From Stutzerimonas nitrititolerans (GTDB lineage Bacteria > Pseudomonadota > Gammaproteobacteria > Pseudomonadales > Pseudomonadaceae): 64,000 bases of DNA. The notes beneath the pieces are model-generated. The model saw only the letters and a program-made list of their open reading frames with translations, did not search any database and was not told the origin of the DNA. The stretch lies in NCBI RefSeq assembly GCF_003696285.1, contig NZ_RFFL01000013.1, forward strand, positions 62,001 to 126,000, written 5' to 3'. This document shows positions 8,919-18,321 of this stretch, piece by piece (the stretch's first letter is position 1; each line of letters begins with the position of its first letter). The position numbers and the translations under genes are program-made.

Positions 8919-9000
8919 GGCTGTTGAAAAGCTAACTGCATTGGCAACTTCGTTGAAAACAGCCTCGTCTTGCCTGCCTCGCCTACGTCTTTCAACGGCC
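8919..9000. repeat. Short intergenic inverted repeat (GGCTGTTGAAA / TTTCAACGGCC)
   Basis: GGCTGTTGAAA (8919-8929) and TTTCAACGGCC (8990-9000) form an 11-bp imperfect inverted repeat with one mismatch, with an additional internal GTTGAAAACAGCC. It fills the spacer between two convergent genes and may serve as a bidirectional 3' structure. The sequence looks like a short dispersed repeat, but only one copy is visible here. Confidence 0.45.
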
Positions 9001-9009
9001 TGTTGGCGA

Positions 9010-11160
9010 TCAGTGGCTGGTCGAATCGCCTAGTTGGCGCCAGTCCACTTCGTGCGGAAAGGCCAGGGCCTGGCTGAACGACAGTCCCGGCGCGACGAGA
9101 AAGCCCTGCATCACCTGACAGCCGTGCTCGATCAGCCAGTCGCGCTGGGCCAGCGTCTCGACACCTTCGGCGATCACCTCCAGCTCGAGGTTGCGTCCCA
9201 GGTCGATGATGGTACTGACCACCGCCGCATCGCGCGGCGAGTCGAGCATGTTGGCGATGAACAACCGGTCGATCTTCAGGGTATCCAGCTCGAAATGACG
9301 CAGGTAGGCCAGCGAGGAATAGCCGGTGCCGAAATCGTCGACGGCCACCCGCACCCCCAGCCGGCGCAGCTGGCGAAGCTTCTCGCAGCTCTGCTCCAGG
9401 TCCTGCATCAGCGCACCCTCGGTCACCTCCAGTTCCAGCTGCGCCGGATCGAGCTGATAGTCGTCCAGCAGGCGCCGCAGGTCGTCCAGCAGGCCGGCCC
9501 GGGCAAACTGCACAGGGCTGACGTTGAAGCTCATGACCAGTTCGTCGCCGAACTCCTCGCGCCAGTCGCGGCACTGCCGCAACCCTTCGCGCAGCGCCCA
9601 CTTGCCCACGCGGTCGATCAGGCGCGTTTCTTCCAGCAGTGGCACGAACACGTTGGGCTGGACATAGCCTCTGCCGTCCTGATTCCAGCGCAGCAGGGCC
9701 TCGAACCCTCGCAGCTTGCCGCTTTCGAGGATGATCTGCGGCTGGTAGGCCAGGCTGAAGCCGTTCTTGTCGATGGCCCTGCGAAGGTTTTCCTCCATGG
9801 TCAGCCGAGCGTGGGCGCGGCCGTTCATTTCCTGCGAGAAGTAGCGGTATTGCTGCCGGCCGGCACGCTTGGCCTCGTACATGGCCATATCGGCCGAACG
9901 CAGCAGCTCCTCGACGCTCTGCCCCGAATCGGGGAAGTGCGCGATACCGACGCTGGCGCCCAGGGTCACTTCGGTGCCGTCGATGGTATGCCGCACGGAA
10001 ATCAGTTCGATCAGCTTCTCTGCCACCCGTGCGGCATCTTCCGGGTGCTTGAGCGAGTCCAGCAAGGCGGTGAACTCGTCCCCGCCCATGCGCGCGATGA
10101 TGTCATAGGGCCGCATGCAGGTTTCCAGCACGCGCGCCACGCGGCAGAGGATCTCGTCGCCAGCGTCGTGGCCGAGCGAATCGTTGATGCGCTTGAAGCC
10201 GTCCAGGTCGATATAGAGAATCGCCATTCGCCGGCCATCGCGATCGACCCGTGCCAGTGCCGAGGCCAGTGCCTGGTGGAAGCCGCGCCGGTTCAGCAGG
10301 CCGGTCAGCGAATCGGTAACCGCCTGGGTCTCGAGTTGCAGGTGCAGGTTGCGCACCACCGACATGTCGAGGGCGATCACCACCATCGAACGCTGCTGAC
10401 GAGGCAGCGGCGAGGACGACAGCGCCACCGGCAGGGTGCCGCCAGCAGCTGTGTGCAACTGGGCTTCATGCAGGCGGTAGGTTTCGCCGCTGCGCCAGTG
10501 CTGATAGAACTCCGATTCGCGCCAGGCCTGCGGCATCTGCGGCGCGGCGAGATGCTCGAGCAGCGTCGTGCCCTGCAGCGCCTCGACACTGGTGTGCAGC
10601 ATCTGCGCAATCGCCGGGTTGGCGAAGTTGATCAAGCCATCCTCACCCACCACCAGAATGCCCTCGGCCGCGTTGCTGAGCACCGAGGCGTTGAAGGCCC
10701 GGGCGCTGTCCAGCTGCTGGGTGAGCAGTTGCAGATTGCGCCGGTTGTGCTCATGGCTGAGCAAGGTGTTGATCTTGTGCTTGAGGACCTGCGGATCGAA
10801 GGGCTTGAGGACGAAATCCACCGCCCCTGTGGCGTAGCCGCGCAACACCGACTCGCGGGTATGGGCGATGGCCGAGACGAAGATGATCGGCGTATAGCGG
10901 GTATGCGGGTTGCCCCGCATCAGCCGAGCGACTTCGAAGCCATCCATGCCGGGCATCTGCACGTCCAGCAGCACCAGTTCCACATCGATCTCCAGCAGCG
11001 TCTGCAGCGCCGCTTCCCCCGAATTGACCGTCAGCACCTGCCAGTCGCCATCGCCCAGCAGCGCTTCCATGGCCACCAGATTCGCCTCGCGGTCATCGAC
11101 GACCAGCAGCGTCCGTGCGACGGATTGGTGCTTGGGCTGTAGTCTCGGCATTACCCGCAT
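9010..11160 (-). CDS. Response regulator with REC-PAS-GGDEF-EAL domains (c-di-GMP turnover)
   Basis: A 716-residue cytosolic signalling protein. Residues about 17-130 form a receiver domain with phospho-acceptor Asp66 in LLDVQMPGMDG and a conserved Lys in LKPFD. A PAS segment covers about 150-265. The diguanylate cyclase domain has an intact ARMGGDEFTALL motif and a product-inhibition I-site RPYD five residues before it. The C-terminal phosphodiesterase domain has an intact EALLRW, ELEVTEGAL, DDFGTGYSSLAYL and AEGVETL. Both active sites look complete, so the net activity is unclear. A second ATG (11151) is an alternative start with better RBS spacing. It lies 87 bases downstream of the hybrid kinase gene and is its likely partner. 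Confidence 0.93.
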   Translation of the reverse strand: MRVMPRLQPKHQSVARTLLVVDDREANLVAMEALLGDGDWQVLTVNSGEAALQTLLEIDVELVLLDVQMPGMDGFEVARLMRGNPHTRYTPIIFVSAIAHTRESVLRGYATGAVDFVLKPFDPQVLKHKINTLLSHEHNRRNLQLLTQQLDSARAFNASVLSNAAEGILVVGEDGLINFANPAIAQMLHTSVEALQGTTLLEHLAAPQMPQAWRESEFYQHWRSGETYRLHEAQLHTAAGGTLPVALSSSPLPRQQRSMVVIALDMSVVRNLHLQLETQAVTDSLTGLLNRRGFHQALASALARVDRDGRRMAILYIDLDGFKRINDSLGHDAGDEILCRVARVLETCMRPYDIIARMGGDEFTALLDSLKHPEDAARVAEKLIELISVRHTIDGTEVTLGASVGIAHFPDSGQSVEELLRSADMAMYEAKRAGRQQYRYFSQEMNGRAHARLTMEENLRRAIDKNGFSLAYQPQIILESGKLRGFEALLRWNQDGRGYVQPNVFVPLLEETRLIDRVGKWALREGLRQCRDWREEFGDELVMSFNVSPVQFARAGLLDDLRRLLDDYQLDPAQLELEVTEGALMQDLEQSCEKLRQLRRLGVRVAVDDFGTGYSSLAYLRHFELDTLKIDRLFIANMLDSPRDAAVVSTIIDLGRNLELEVIAEGVETLAQRDWLIEHGCQVMQGFLVAPGLSFSQALAFPHEVDWRQLGDSTSH

Positions 11161-11247
11161 ACTCCATGGGCCGCAGATTCGATTCCGCCGAAGACCGGCC
11201 CTGCCGGGGTCGTCGTAGCTGAAGAGTGCGTCACATGAATCTCCTTG

Positions 11248-14200
11248 TCAGCTCTGCGAAGAATCGTCATCGCGATTCAGCCAGCGTTGCAGCAGGCGCG
11301 CCAGGCTCTGGCGGTCCGCCGGTTTTGCCAGGTAGTCGTTGGCACCCGCCTCGATGCAGCGCTCCCGCTCGGTCTCCTCGGGTTCACCAAACAGGGCAAC
11401 CACCGGCACCTGACAACCATAGTCGTTCCTGAGCTGGCGGATCAGCGCCGGCCCGTCGTCGTCTCGCAGCGCCGTGTCGATCAACGCCAGATCGAAGGCG
11501 TCTTCGGTGAAACGCTCGAGCGCCTCGCTACTGCTCGTGGCCGGCACCACCTGCAGCCCCTGCTCGTCGAGCAATGCACTCAGGGTGTAGATGGATCGCA
11601 CGTCAGCATCCACCAGCAATACCCGTTGCCCCAGAGAGGGATGCTGCGCCTCATTCATTGCAACAGCCCCAACCTCGGTCGCGGCGGGCTTCAATGCCTC
11701 TTTCATATGCTCGAGTCCCTCGTGCTTTGACAATGCGACCGCGGAATAACGCCGCAGCCGCTGAAGATTGTGTTCCGACAGCGGTTCCTCGCTGTTGACG
11801 ATGACCGACACGTCCTGCAGGGGACGCAGGCGCCCCAGTGCCTCTAGCAGATCCAGGCCATCTTCGTTGGGCAGATCGAAATCGATCACCAGCACGCTGA
11901 ACGGCCGCTCGGCAAAGGCCAGGCGCGCCTCCTCGCTACGACGGCAGTCGGTCACGCGGTAGCCGAGCTGCTCGAGGTAGTTGTGCAAGCGATGACGCCG
12001 CCCGGGATCGGTTTCCACCAGCAGCAGACGCATGGGATTGCGCTCCCGTTGCGCCAGGTTGATGAACAGCCGCTCCAGCTCGGCCTGGGAGACCGGCTTG
12101 AGCAGGTATTGCGAATCACCGTCCTGCCAGTCCTGCGGTGGCGGCGCACTGGAAATGATGTAGACCGGTACGTCCTGGTGGCGGCCATCGGCACGCAAGG
12201 CGCGATGCACCTGCCAGCCGCTGATGTCCGGCAACAGGATGTCCATGATCACCGCCGCGAAGCGCTCCTGCTCTAGGGCTTGCAGGCCCTGCTGGCCGTT
12301 TCCGCAGACGATGCTGGAAAAACCATGGCTCTGACCGACTTCGGCCACCACCGAGGCGAAATCGGCATCGTCCTCGATGATCAGCAGGCCCGGCCCGCGC
12401 CCACGGTGCCGCACCACCGCCAACTGCTCGGCTTCGCCGGCAGGCGCCAGCTGCACCGGCAGTTCCACCGTGAAGCAGGCGCCCTCGCCCGGCGCGCTCT
12501 GCACGCCGATCCGGCCGCCCAGTACATCCACCAGCTGCCGGGCAATTGCCAGCCCCAGGCCGGTGCCGCCGTACTGCCGGCTGATCGATCCGTCGATCTG
12601 CTCGAACGCCAGGAAAATGCGTTCCTGCTCCGCCTCGGCAATGCCGATACCGGTATCCCGCACCTGGATCAGCAGCACATCGTCGTCAGGCTGCGGCGCC
12701 GGCCTGCGGCCCACGCGCACCTCCACCTCGCCCCGCTCGGTGAACTTCAGCGCGTTGGTCAGCAGGTTGCGCAGAATCTGCAGCAGGCGCACCCGGTCGC
12801 TGATCAGCAGCGCCGGTACATCCGGGTCCACCTGCACACGGAAAAGCAGCCCTTTCTGTTCGGCCATTGGCGCCAGGCTGGTCTCGAGCTCGTTCAGCAG
12901 TTCGCGCAGATCGAGCGACTCCAGCTTGAGCTGCATGTGTCCGGCCTCGATCCTCGCCAGGTCCAGAACGTCGTTGATCAGTTGCAGCAGATCGTGCCCG
13001 GCACGGTAGATGATCTCGGCGTGGCGCACCTGCTTGTCGCTGAGGTTGCCACCGGCATTCTGTTTCAGCTGGTCGCTGAGAATCAGGATGCTGTTGAGCG
13101 GCGTGCGCAGCTCGTGGGACATGTTGGCAAGGAATTCCGACTTGTAGCGATTGGCGACCATCAGCTGGTCCGCCTGCTCGCGCAGGCGCTGCTCGGCGGC
13201 CTTGCGATGGCTGATATCGATGACGACCGCCTGCACCAGCAGTTCGTCGCCGCTGCGCAGAGGCGAGAGACCGACCTCGACCGGTAGCAGGTGTCCGTCC
13301 TGATGAAGCCCGAACAGCTCGCGATTCTCTCCCAGACGGTGCGAATCGGGTCGCTGCATGAAACGATGGCGCACCTCCAGATAGGCGCGGCGCATCGACT
13401 CGGGGATCAGCAGTTCCGCCGGCTGGCCAAGCAACTCCTGCCGGGGATAGCCGAACAGCAGCTCGGTCTGGCGATTGACCATGACGATCCGCCCCTCGCT
13501 GTCGAACAGCAGAAAGGCATTCGGCGAAGCTTCCACCACGTTCCGGAAGCGCTCCTCGTCTCGCTTGCGCGGCTGCAGATCGAACAGGTTGAGAATGTGA
13601 TAAACGCCCTCGTCACGGCGAAAGCCGGTCAGGCTCACCGATACCGGAACCGGCGTGCCGTCCTCGCGCAGCGCCTGGCTTTCCTGCTGATTGGCCTCCC
13701 GCAGCGATTCTTCCAGCGCACCGGGCACGTAGCGGGCCAGGCGCTCTCCGGCCAGCAGGCCGGCGCTGCTGCCCAGCAACGTTGCGGCGCTCTGGTTGGC
13801 CAGTTCGATGCGCCCTTGCGGATTGCACACCAGGGTGGCCACCGGCAACTGTTCGATCAGCTGCCGGAAGCGCGCCTCACGCTCCTGCAGTTGGAGGCCG
13901 AGCACCTGGCTGTTGCGCAAGGCGCGCTCCCGCAGATACAGGTAGCCACCCACCAGCAGCGCGAACAGCAGCGCGGCCGCCATCGCTGCCGCCAGACTGA
14001 AGGTCCGCCCCGGATTGGCCAGAATCGCCTCGTACTCGGGCGTGCTGGCCACTTCCAGCTGCCAGCTGCGGCCGTACATGTACAGGCTGCGCTTGTGGTG
14101 GAACGCCGCGTCGCGGCTGACCGGCGCCCGGCCTGCCAGCAGGGGCTGACCCGGCTCGGCAGCATCGAACAGTTGCAACTGGAACAGCTGGCTGCGCGAG

Positions 14201-14940
14201 GCCAGTATCCCCTCGATCAGATCGGTCAGACGAAACGCCCCATGCAGGGTCCCGACCAGCGCCTCGCGCCGCTCCTCGATAGTGGTGACGGGGGCACCGG
14301 CTTCATACAGCGGCAAGAACAGCAGCACGCCCGCCTGCACGTTCTCTTCGGTTTCCTGCTTGAGCCGCAAGGGGCCGGTGAGCGTCGGATTACCGCTGTC
14401 CCGCGCGGCGAATACAGCGTCCCGTCGGACCTGCTCGCTGAGCAGGTCGAAGCCGATCACGCGCCGGTTACGCCAGTCCAGCGGGTAGATGAAGTCGGTG
14501 ATCAGGTACTGGTCGCGCTCGCCCAGAGGGAATACGGTGAAATCCGCTCGCTCATCGGCCTGGATGGACTGAACCAACGTCGGCAGCCCTTCACGCGGCA
14601 CATAGCGCGCCAGGGCCAGTGCCTGGATGCCTGGATAGAAATCCTGAAGTTGAAGCTGGGCAGTCGCCTTCGACCAGTCGTTCAGGGAAACCTGGTTACT
14701 GCCCACGGCCAGCCCGGCCAGCCCACGCAGTACCATTTCGTAGGCGCGCATCCGCTCTCTGAGCTTGTTTTCGATTTCGCTGACAGCCAGGCTGAAACGC
14801 TGCACCTGCTCGGCGCGATTCTGTTTCTCCTGCACATGCCACTGCCAGCCAACCCATCCCCCGAGCCCGGCCATCAATGTCAGCGTTACCAACAATGGCA
14901 GCCAAGGCTTGCGGGAATGGAGAGTGGAACGATCATCCAT
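11248..14940 (-). CDS. CHASE-domain hybrid sensor histidine kinase with three receiver domains
   Basis: A 1230-residue membrane kinase. A transmembrane helix (about 14-32) leads to a periplasmic CHASE-type sensor (about 60-290; SEIENKLRERMRAYEMVLRGLAG) and a second helix near 310-330. Two PAS domains follow, then HisKA with phospho-acceptor His in NMSHELRTPLNSIL, a HATPase_c domain (NLLTNALKFTERGEV; DTGIGIAEAEQERIFLAFEQ; GGTGLGLAI), and three consecutive REC domains with Asp in VIMDILLPDISG, LVIDFDLPNEDG and LALIDTALRDDDG. Ligand is unknown. The output is probably the adjacent GGDEF/EAL response regulator, giving a c-di-GMP phosphorelay. Confidence 0.93.
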   Translation of the reverse strand: MDDRSTLHSRKPWLPLLVTLTLMAGLGGWVGWQWHVQEKQNRAEQVQRFSLAVSEIENKLRERMRAYEMVLRGLAGLAVGSNQVSLNDWSKATAQLQLQDFYPGIQALALARYVPREGLPTLVQSIQADERADFTVFPLGERDQYLITDFIYPLDWRNRRVIGFDLLSEQVRRDAVFAARDSGNPTLTGPLRLKQETEENVQAGVLLFLPLYEAGAPVTTIEERREALVGTLHGAFRLTDLIEGILASRSQLFQLQLFDAAEPGQPLLAGRAPVSRDAAFHHKRSLYMYGRSWQLEVASTPEYEAILANPGRTFSLAAAMAAALLFALLVGGYLYLRERALRNSQVLGLQLQEREARFRQLIEQLPVATLVCNPQGRIELANQSAATLLGSSAGLLAGERLARYVPGALEESLREANQQESQALREDGTPVPVSVSLTGFRRDEGVYHILNLFDLQPRKRDEERFRNVVEASPNAFLLFDSEGRIVMVNRQTELLFGYPRQELLGQPAELLIPESMRRAYLEVRHRFMQRPDSHRLGENRELFGLHQDGHLLPVEVGLSPLRSGDELLVQAVVIDISHRKAAEQRLREQADQLMVANRYKSEFLANMSHELRTPLNSILILSDQLKQNAGGNLSDKQVRHAEIIYRAGHDLLQLINDVLDLARIEAGHMQLKLESLDLRELLNELETSLAPMAEQKGLLFRVQVDPDVPALLISDRVRLLQILRNLLTNALKFTERGEVEVRVGRRPAPQPDDDVLLIQVRDTGIGIAEAEQERIFLAFEQIDGSISRQYGGTGLGLAIARQLVDVLGGRIGVQSAPGEGACFTVELPVQLAPAGEAEQLAVVRHRGRGPGLLIIEDDADFASVVAEVGQSHGFSSIVCGNGQQGLQALEQERFAAVIMDILLPDISGWQVHRALRADGRHQDVPVYIISSAPPPQDWQDGDSQYLLKPVSQAELERLFINLAQRERNPMRLLLVETDPGRRHRLHNYLEQLGYRVTDCRRSEEARLAFAERPFSVLVIDFDLPNEDGLDLLEALGRLRPLQDVSVIVNSEEPLSEHNLQRLRRYSAVALSKHEGLEHMKEALKPAATEVGAVAMNEAQHPSLGQRVLLVDADVRSIYTLSALLDEQGLQVVPATSSSEALERFTEDAFDLALIDTALRDDDGPALIRQLRNDYGCQVPVVALFGEPEETERERCIEAGANDYLAKPADRQSLARLLQRWLNRDDDSSQS

Positions 14941-15043
14941 TCGACCTCCTCAGCGCCACTACTGGCTCGCTGTCATCAGCGTCAGAGTCGCGGATTACGA
15001 AGAGGTTCCACAGGAGGCATGCAATATCTTTAATTTGACGCCA

Positions 15044-15071
15044 GAGTTACGCCACGGAGTAGGCGTAACTC
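15044..15071 (-). terminator. Hairpin downstream of the OmpA-like lipoprotein gene
   Basis: GAGTTACGCC (15044-15053) and GGCGTAACTC (15062-15071) form a perfect 10-bp stem with an 8-base loop, 22 bases past the lipoprotein stop. No clear U-tract, so it is a structural 3' end rather than a certain terminator. Confidence 0.4.
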
Positions 15072-15092
15072 GCTGGCTACCTATCAGAACCC

Positions 15093-15746
15093 TTACAGCG
15101 GGCGCAGATTGATTTCCACACGGCGATTAAGCGCACGCCCCGAAGCGGTGTCGTTGCTGGCGATCGGTTGGCTGGGGCCGGCGCCATAGGACGAGATGCG
15201 CGAAGCCGGCACGCCATTGCCTTCCAGATACGCGGCGACGCTGCGTGCACGCCGGTTGGAGAGGTCCTGGTTCAGTTGCAGCGAACCGGTGCTGTCGGTG
15301 TAGCCGACGATATCGATGCCATTCTTGTTGAATTCCTTGAACACCAGTACCAGCGAATTCAGGGTGGGGTAGAAGCTGCTGGATATGTCCGCCGAGTTGC
15401 TGGCGAAGGTGATGTTGCCGGGCATGATCAGGGTCAGGTTGTCGCCGTCACGCTGGACCTGTACGCCAGTGCCCTGCAGCGTCTGGCGCAGCTTGGCCTC
15501 CTGGGTATCGACGTAATAGCCGTAACCGCCAGCTGCCGCGCCACCGACCGCCGCACCGATCAGCGCGCCCTTGGCGCGATCCTTCTTGCTCGAAGTGGCC
15601 GCACCGATGACCGCACCGCTGATGGCGCCGACACCACCGTAGACGCCCGCCTTGCCGGCTTCTCGTTCACCGGTATAGGGGTTGGTCGTGCAACCGACCA
15701 GCAGCGCGACACCCGCAGCGAGGGCGGTCAGATTCAGCATTTTCAT
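15093..15746 (-). CDS. OmpA-family peptidoglycan-associated lipoprotein (YiaD-like)
   Basis: A 217-residue outer-membrane lipoprotein. The start MKMLNLTALAAG is preceded by AGGAAG at correct spacing; longer versions starting at 15761 or 15776 lack this. The signal peptide ends in the lipobox LLVGCT. Residues about 25-90 are rich in glycine (GVYGGVGAISGAVIGAATS, GALIGAAVGGAAAGGYGYY), a Gly-zipper. The C-terminal OmpA domain has TFASNSADISSSFYPTLNSL, VGYTDSTGS and NQDLSNRRARSVAAYL, which contains the Asp and Arg that bind peptidoglycan diaminopimelate. It tethers outer membrane to cell wall. Confidence 0.92.
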   Translation of the reverse strand: MKMLNLTALAAGVALLVGCTTNPYTGEREAGKAGVYGGVGAISGAVIGAATSSKKDRAKGALIGAAVGGAAAGGYGYYVDTQEAKLRQTLQGTGVQVQRDGDNLTLIMPGNITFASNSADISSSFYPTLNSLVLVFKEFNKNGIDIVGYTDSTGSLQLNQDLSNRRARSVAAYLEGNGVPASRISSYGAGPSQPIASNDTASGRALNRRVEINLRPL

Positions 15747-15891
15747 AAGCACTTCCTTCATCGACTCGTTGATCATCGGATTCGGGATCCGAGGGGCGTG
15801 AGGTTAACACTCGATGAAGGGCAGTACCGGAACGCGGCAGCGAAACGCTCGCAAGCACGCGACGGGCGGGGCCACCCGCCGCGTGGTTTCG

Positions 15892-17574
15892 TCACAATGA
15901 AGAGATCGCCGCGTGCCCCTCTGACAGCCAGCGAGCGATATCCGCGCGGATGCGCTTCTTGTCCAGCTTGCCGACGCTGGTCTTGGGAATATCGTCGACC
16001 ACGGCGATCTGCTGCGGGACGGCCCATTTGTTGAGATGCCCTTGCGCCACAGCCGGCTCGAGAAAGCCTTGCAACCCTTGCGCATCCAGCTGCTTGCCTT
16101 CGCACAGCACCAGCAGCGCGAATGGCCGCTCGCCCCAGCGCTCATCCGGCACGCCGACCACCGCCACATCGCGTACGGCCTCATGACGGCTGATCAATCC
16201 TTCCAGCGCCAGCGAGGAGATCCATTCACCGCCGGTCTTGATCACGTCCTTGATGCGGTCGCGGATATCGATGCAGCCCATTTCATCGATGGTCGCCACG
16301 TCCCCGGTATGCAGCCAGCCGCCGGCCCATAACTCCTCGCTTTTTTCCGGATTGCCGGCATAGCCCTGCGTCAGCCATGGCGCACGCAACACCAGCTCGC
16401 CCTGGGCAACGCCATCGGCGGGCAGGAATTCGCCGTCCGGCCCCTGGATCGCCGCATCGACCAGCACCACCGGAACCCCGGCCTTGAGTCGGTAGCCGAT
16501 GCGCTCGTCTTCGCTCGCCTGCAACAGCTCGTCGTTGATATGGGCGCCGGAAATCAACGGGCAGGTCTCCGACATGCCGTAGGCGGCGACCAGGCACATG
16601 CCGCGCTTGCTGGCAGCCTCGTACAGGCCGCGGGTCAGCGCACTGCCGCCGATGGTGATCTTCCAGCCCTTGAAATCCACGCCCTGCGCTGCCTTGGCGT
16701 TGAGCAGCATCTGCACGATGGTCGGCACGCAGTGGGAGAAGGTCACCTCCTCGCGCCGCCACAGTTCGACCAGCGCTTCGGGGTCGTAGCGGCCCGGATA
16801 GACCTGCTTGAGGCCGAGCATGGTGGCGACGTAAGGCAGACCCCAGGCGTGTACGTGGAACATCGGCGTGATGGGCATGTAGACATCGCCGGTGCCCATC
16901 AACTGCGGGTTCTCTCGGCACCCCACCGTAACCGCGGCGGCCAGCGTATGCAGGACCAGCTGCCGGTGGGTGAAGTACACGCCCTTGGGGTCACCCGTGG
17001 TACCGGTAGTGTAGAAGGTGGTGGCGACCGAGTTTTCATCGAAATCGGGGAAGGCATAGCTCGGCGCGGCGGCGGCGAGCAGTCGTTCGTATTCGCCGAT
17101 GCAATCGGGCAGCACTGCACCCTCGCCTTCGCCATCGGTCAGCAGCAGCGTCTTTTCGACAGTGGTCAACTGACCGGCAATGGCCTGATACAGCGGCACG
17201 AAATCGCTGTTGACGAGGACGAAGCGATCCTCGGCATGGTTCATGGTGTAGAGGATCTGCTCGGGCGACAGGCGCACGTTGATGGTATGCACCACGGCTC
17301 CGATCATCGGAATGGCGAACATGCATTCCAGGTAGCGGTGGCTGTCCCAGTCCATCACGGCCACGGTATCCCCGGCCTTGACCCCAGCCGCGGTCAGCAC
17401 ATTGGCCAGCCGCGCGATGCGCTGGTTGAGGGTGCGGTAGTCGAAACGCAGCCGGTCGCGGTAGACGATCTCGCGGCTACGCTCGTAACGCTGCCCCGAG
17501 AGCAGCAGGCTCTTGATCAGCAGAGGGTACTGGTAGGCATTCTCGGCGGGTTCGATCACTCGGGTCTGCAGCAT
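15892..17574 (-). CDS. Fatty-acid (acyl-) CoA ligase, AMP-forming
   Basis: A 560-residue ANL-superfamily ligase. ATP-binding motif TFYTTGTTGDPKGVYFTHR (about 185-203), the YGMSETCP motif, and the GWLHTGDVATIDEMG plus DRIKDVIKTGGEWIS hinge region are all present, and the catalytic Lys lies in KTSVGKLDKKRIR near the C-terminus. The HTINVRLSPEQILYTMNHAEDRFVLV region resembles medium/long-chain acyl-CoA synthetases of the AlkK type. It activates a carboxylic acid through an acyl-adenylate. Chain length is not predictable. Next to it on the same strand, 60 bases upstream, is the LysE-type exporter. Confidence 0.92.
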   Translation of the reverse strand: MLQTRVIEPAENAYQYPLLIKSLLLSGQRYERSREIVYRDRLRFDYRTLNQRIARLANVLTAAGVKAGDTVAVMDWDSHRYLECMFAIPMIGAVVHTINVRLSPEQILYTMNHAEDRFVLVNSDFVPLYQAIAGQLTTVEKTLLLTDGEGEGAVLPDCIGEYERLLAAAAPSYAFPDFDENSVATTFYTTGTTGDPKGVYFTHRQLVLHTLAAAVTVGCRENPQLMGTGDVYMPITPMFHVHAWGLPYVATMLGLKQVYPGRYDPEALVELWRREEVTFSHCVPTIVQMLLNAKAAQGVDFKGWKITIGGSALTRGLYEAASKRGMCLVAAYGMSETCPLISGAHINDELLQASEDERIGYRLKAGVPVVLVDAAIQGPDGEFLPADGVAQGELVLRAPWLTQGYAGNPEKSEELWAGGWLHTGDVATIDEMGCIDIRDRIKDVIKTGGEWISSLALEGLISRHEAVRDVAVVGVPDERWGERPFALLVLCEGKQLDAQGLQGFLEPAVAQGHLNKWAVPQQIAVVDDIPKTSVGKLDKKRIRADIARWLSEGHAAISSL

Positions 17575-17634
17575 AAGGGCTTCCTGTTATTGGTGTTATG
17601 AGATGCACTCCTGCCCGACGGTGCCGCTCCGGCG

Positions 17635-18264
17635 TCAGGCGATTTCGCTCACTGCCAACCGCACGCCGAGACCGATCAGTACCGCACCGGTCACCCGGTC
17701 GAACCAGTGCCCCATGCGTGCGAAACCGGCTCGTACTCGCGCCCGGCTGAACAGCCAGGCCACCAGGCAGAACCACAGGGTGGTAGCGAACGTCAGATAT
17801 ACCCCATAGAGGGCTTGGACGACGAGCGGCGTATGAGGGTCGATCACCACCGTGAATAGCGACAGGAAGAACAGCGTCGCCTTGGGATTCAGGCCGTTGG
17901 TGATGAAGCCGGTGACGAACGCGCGACGGGCGGATCTGGCCACGACCGGGGCGCCAGCCGCCAGATCCGTCACGACCGCGGGCCTGGCACGCAGTGCCTG
18001 CACGCCCAGATAGATCAGATAAGCGGCCGCCAGCCACTTGAAGAGGTTGAACAAGACGATCGACTGCGAGACGATCAGGCCGATTCCGAGCAACGAATAG
18101 GCGACGTGCAGCAGAATACCGCTGCCCACGCCCAGAGCCGTCCAGCTGCCATTGCGCTGACCGGCGGTCACGCTTTCCCGCACCACCAGTGCGAAATCCG
18201 GCCCGGGGCTGGCTACCGCCAGCAGGTGAACGAGGGCCACGGTGAGAAATTCCATCCAGTACAT
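17635..18264 (-). CDS. LysE/RhtB family amino acid exporter
   Basis: A 209-residue polytopic membrane protein. It starts MYWMEFLTVALVHLLAVASPGPDFALVVRESV, including the SPGPDF family signature after the first helix; about six hydrophobic segments follow, with GFITNGLNPKATLFFLSLF in the middle, another LysE landmark. A GGAG sequence lies six bases before ATG 18264 and three before the adjacent ATG 18267, so I prefer the former. Exports amino acids or homoserine lactone-like compounds. It is divergent from the hydroxyacid dehydrogenase gene. Confidence 0.9.
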   Translation of the reverse strand: MYWMEFLTVALVHLLAVASPGPDFALVVRESVTAGQRNGSWTALGVGSGILLHVAYSLLGIGLIVSQSIVLFNLFKWLAAAYLIYLGVQALRARPAVVTDLAAGAPVVARSARRAFVTGFITNGLNPKATLFFLSLFTVVIDPHTPLVVQALYGVYLTFATTLWFCLVAWLFSRARVRAGFARMGHWFDRVTGAVLIGLGVRLAVSEIA

Positions 18265-18321
18265 CATCGACTCCACATCATGGGCGGATCGTCCGCCCTC
18301 CGACTCATACGAGTAAAGTTC

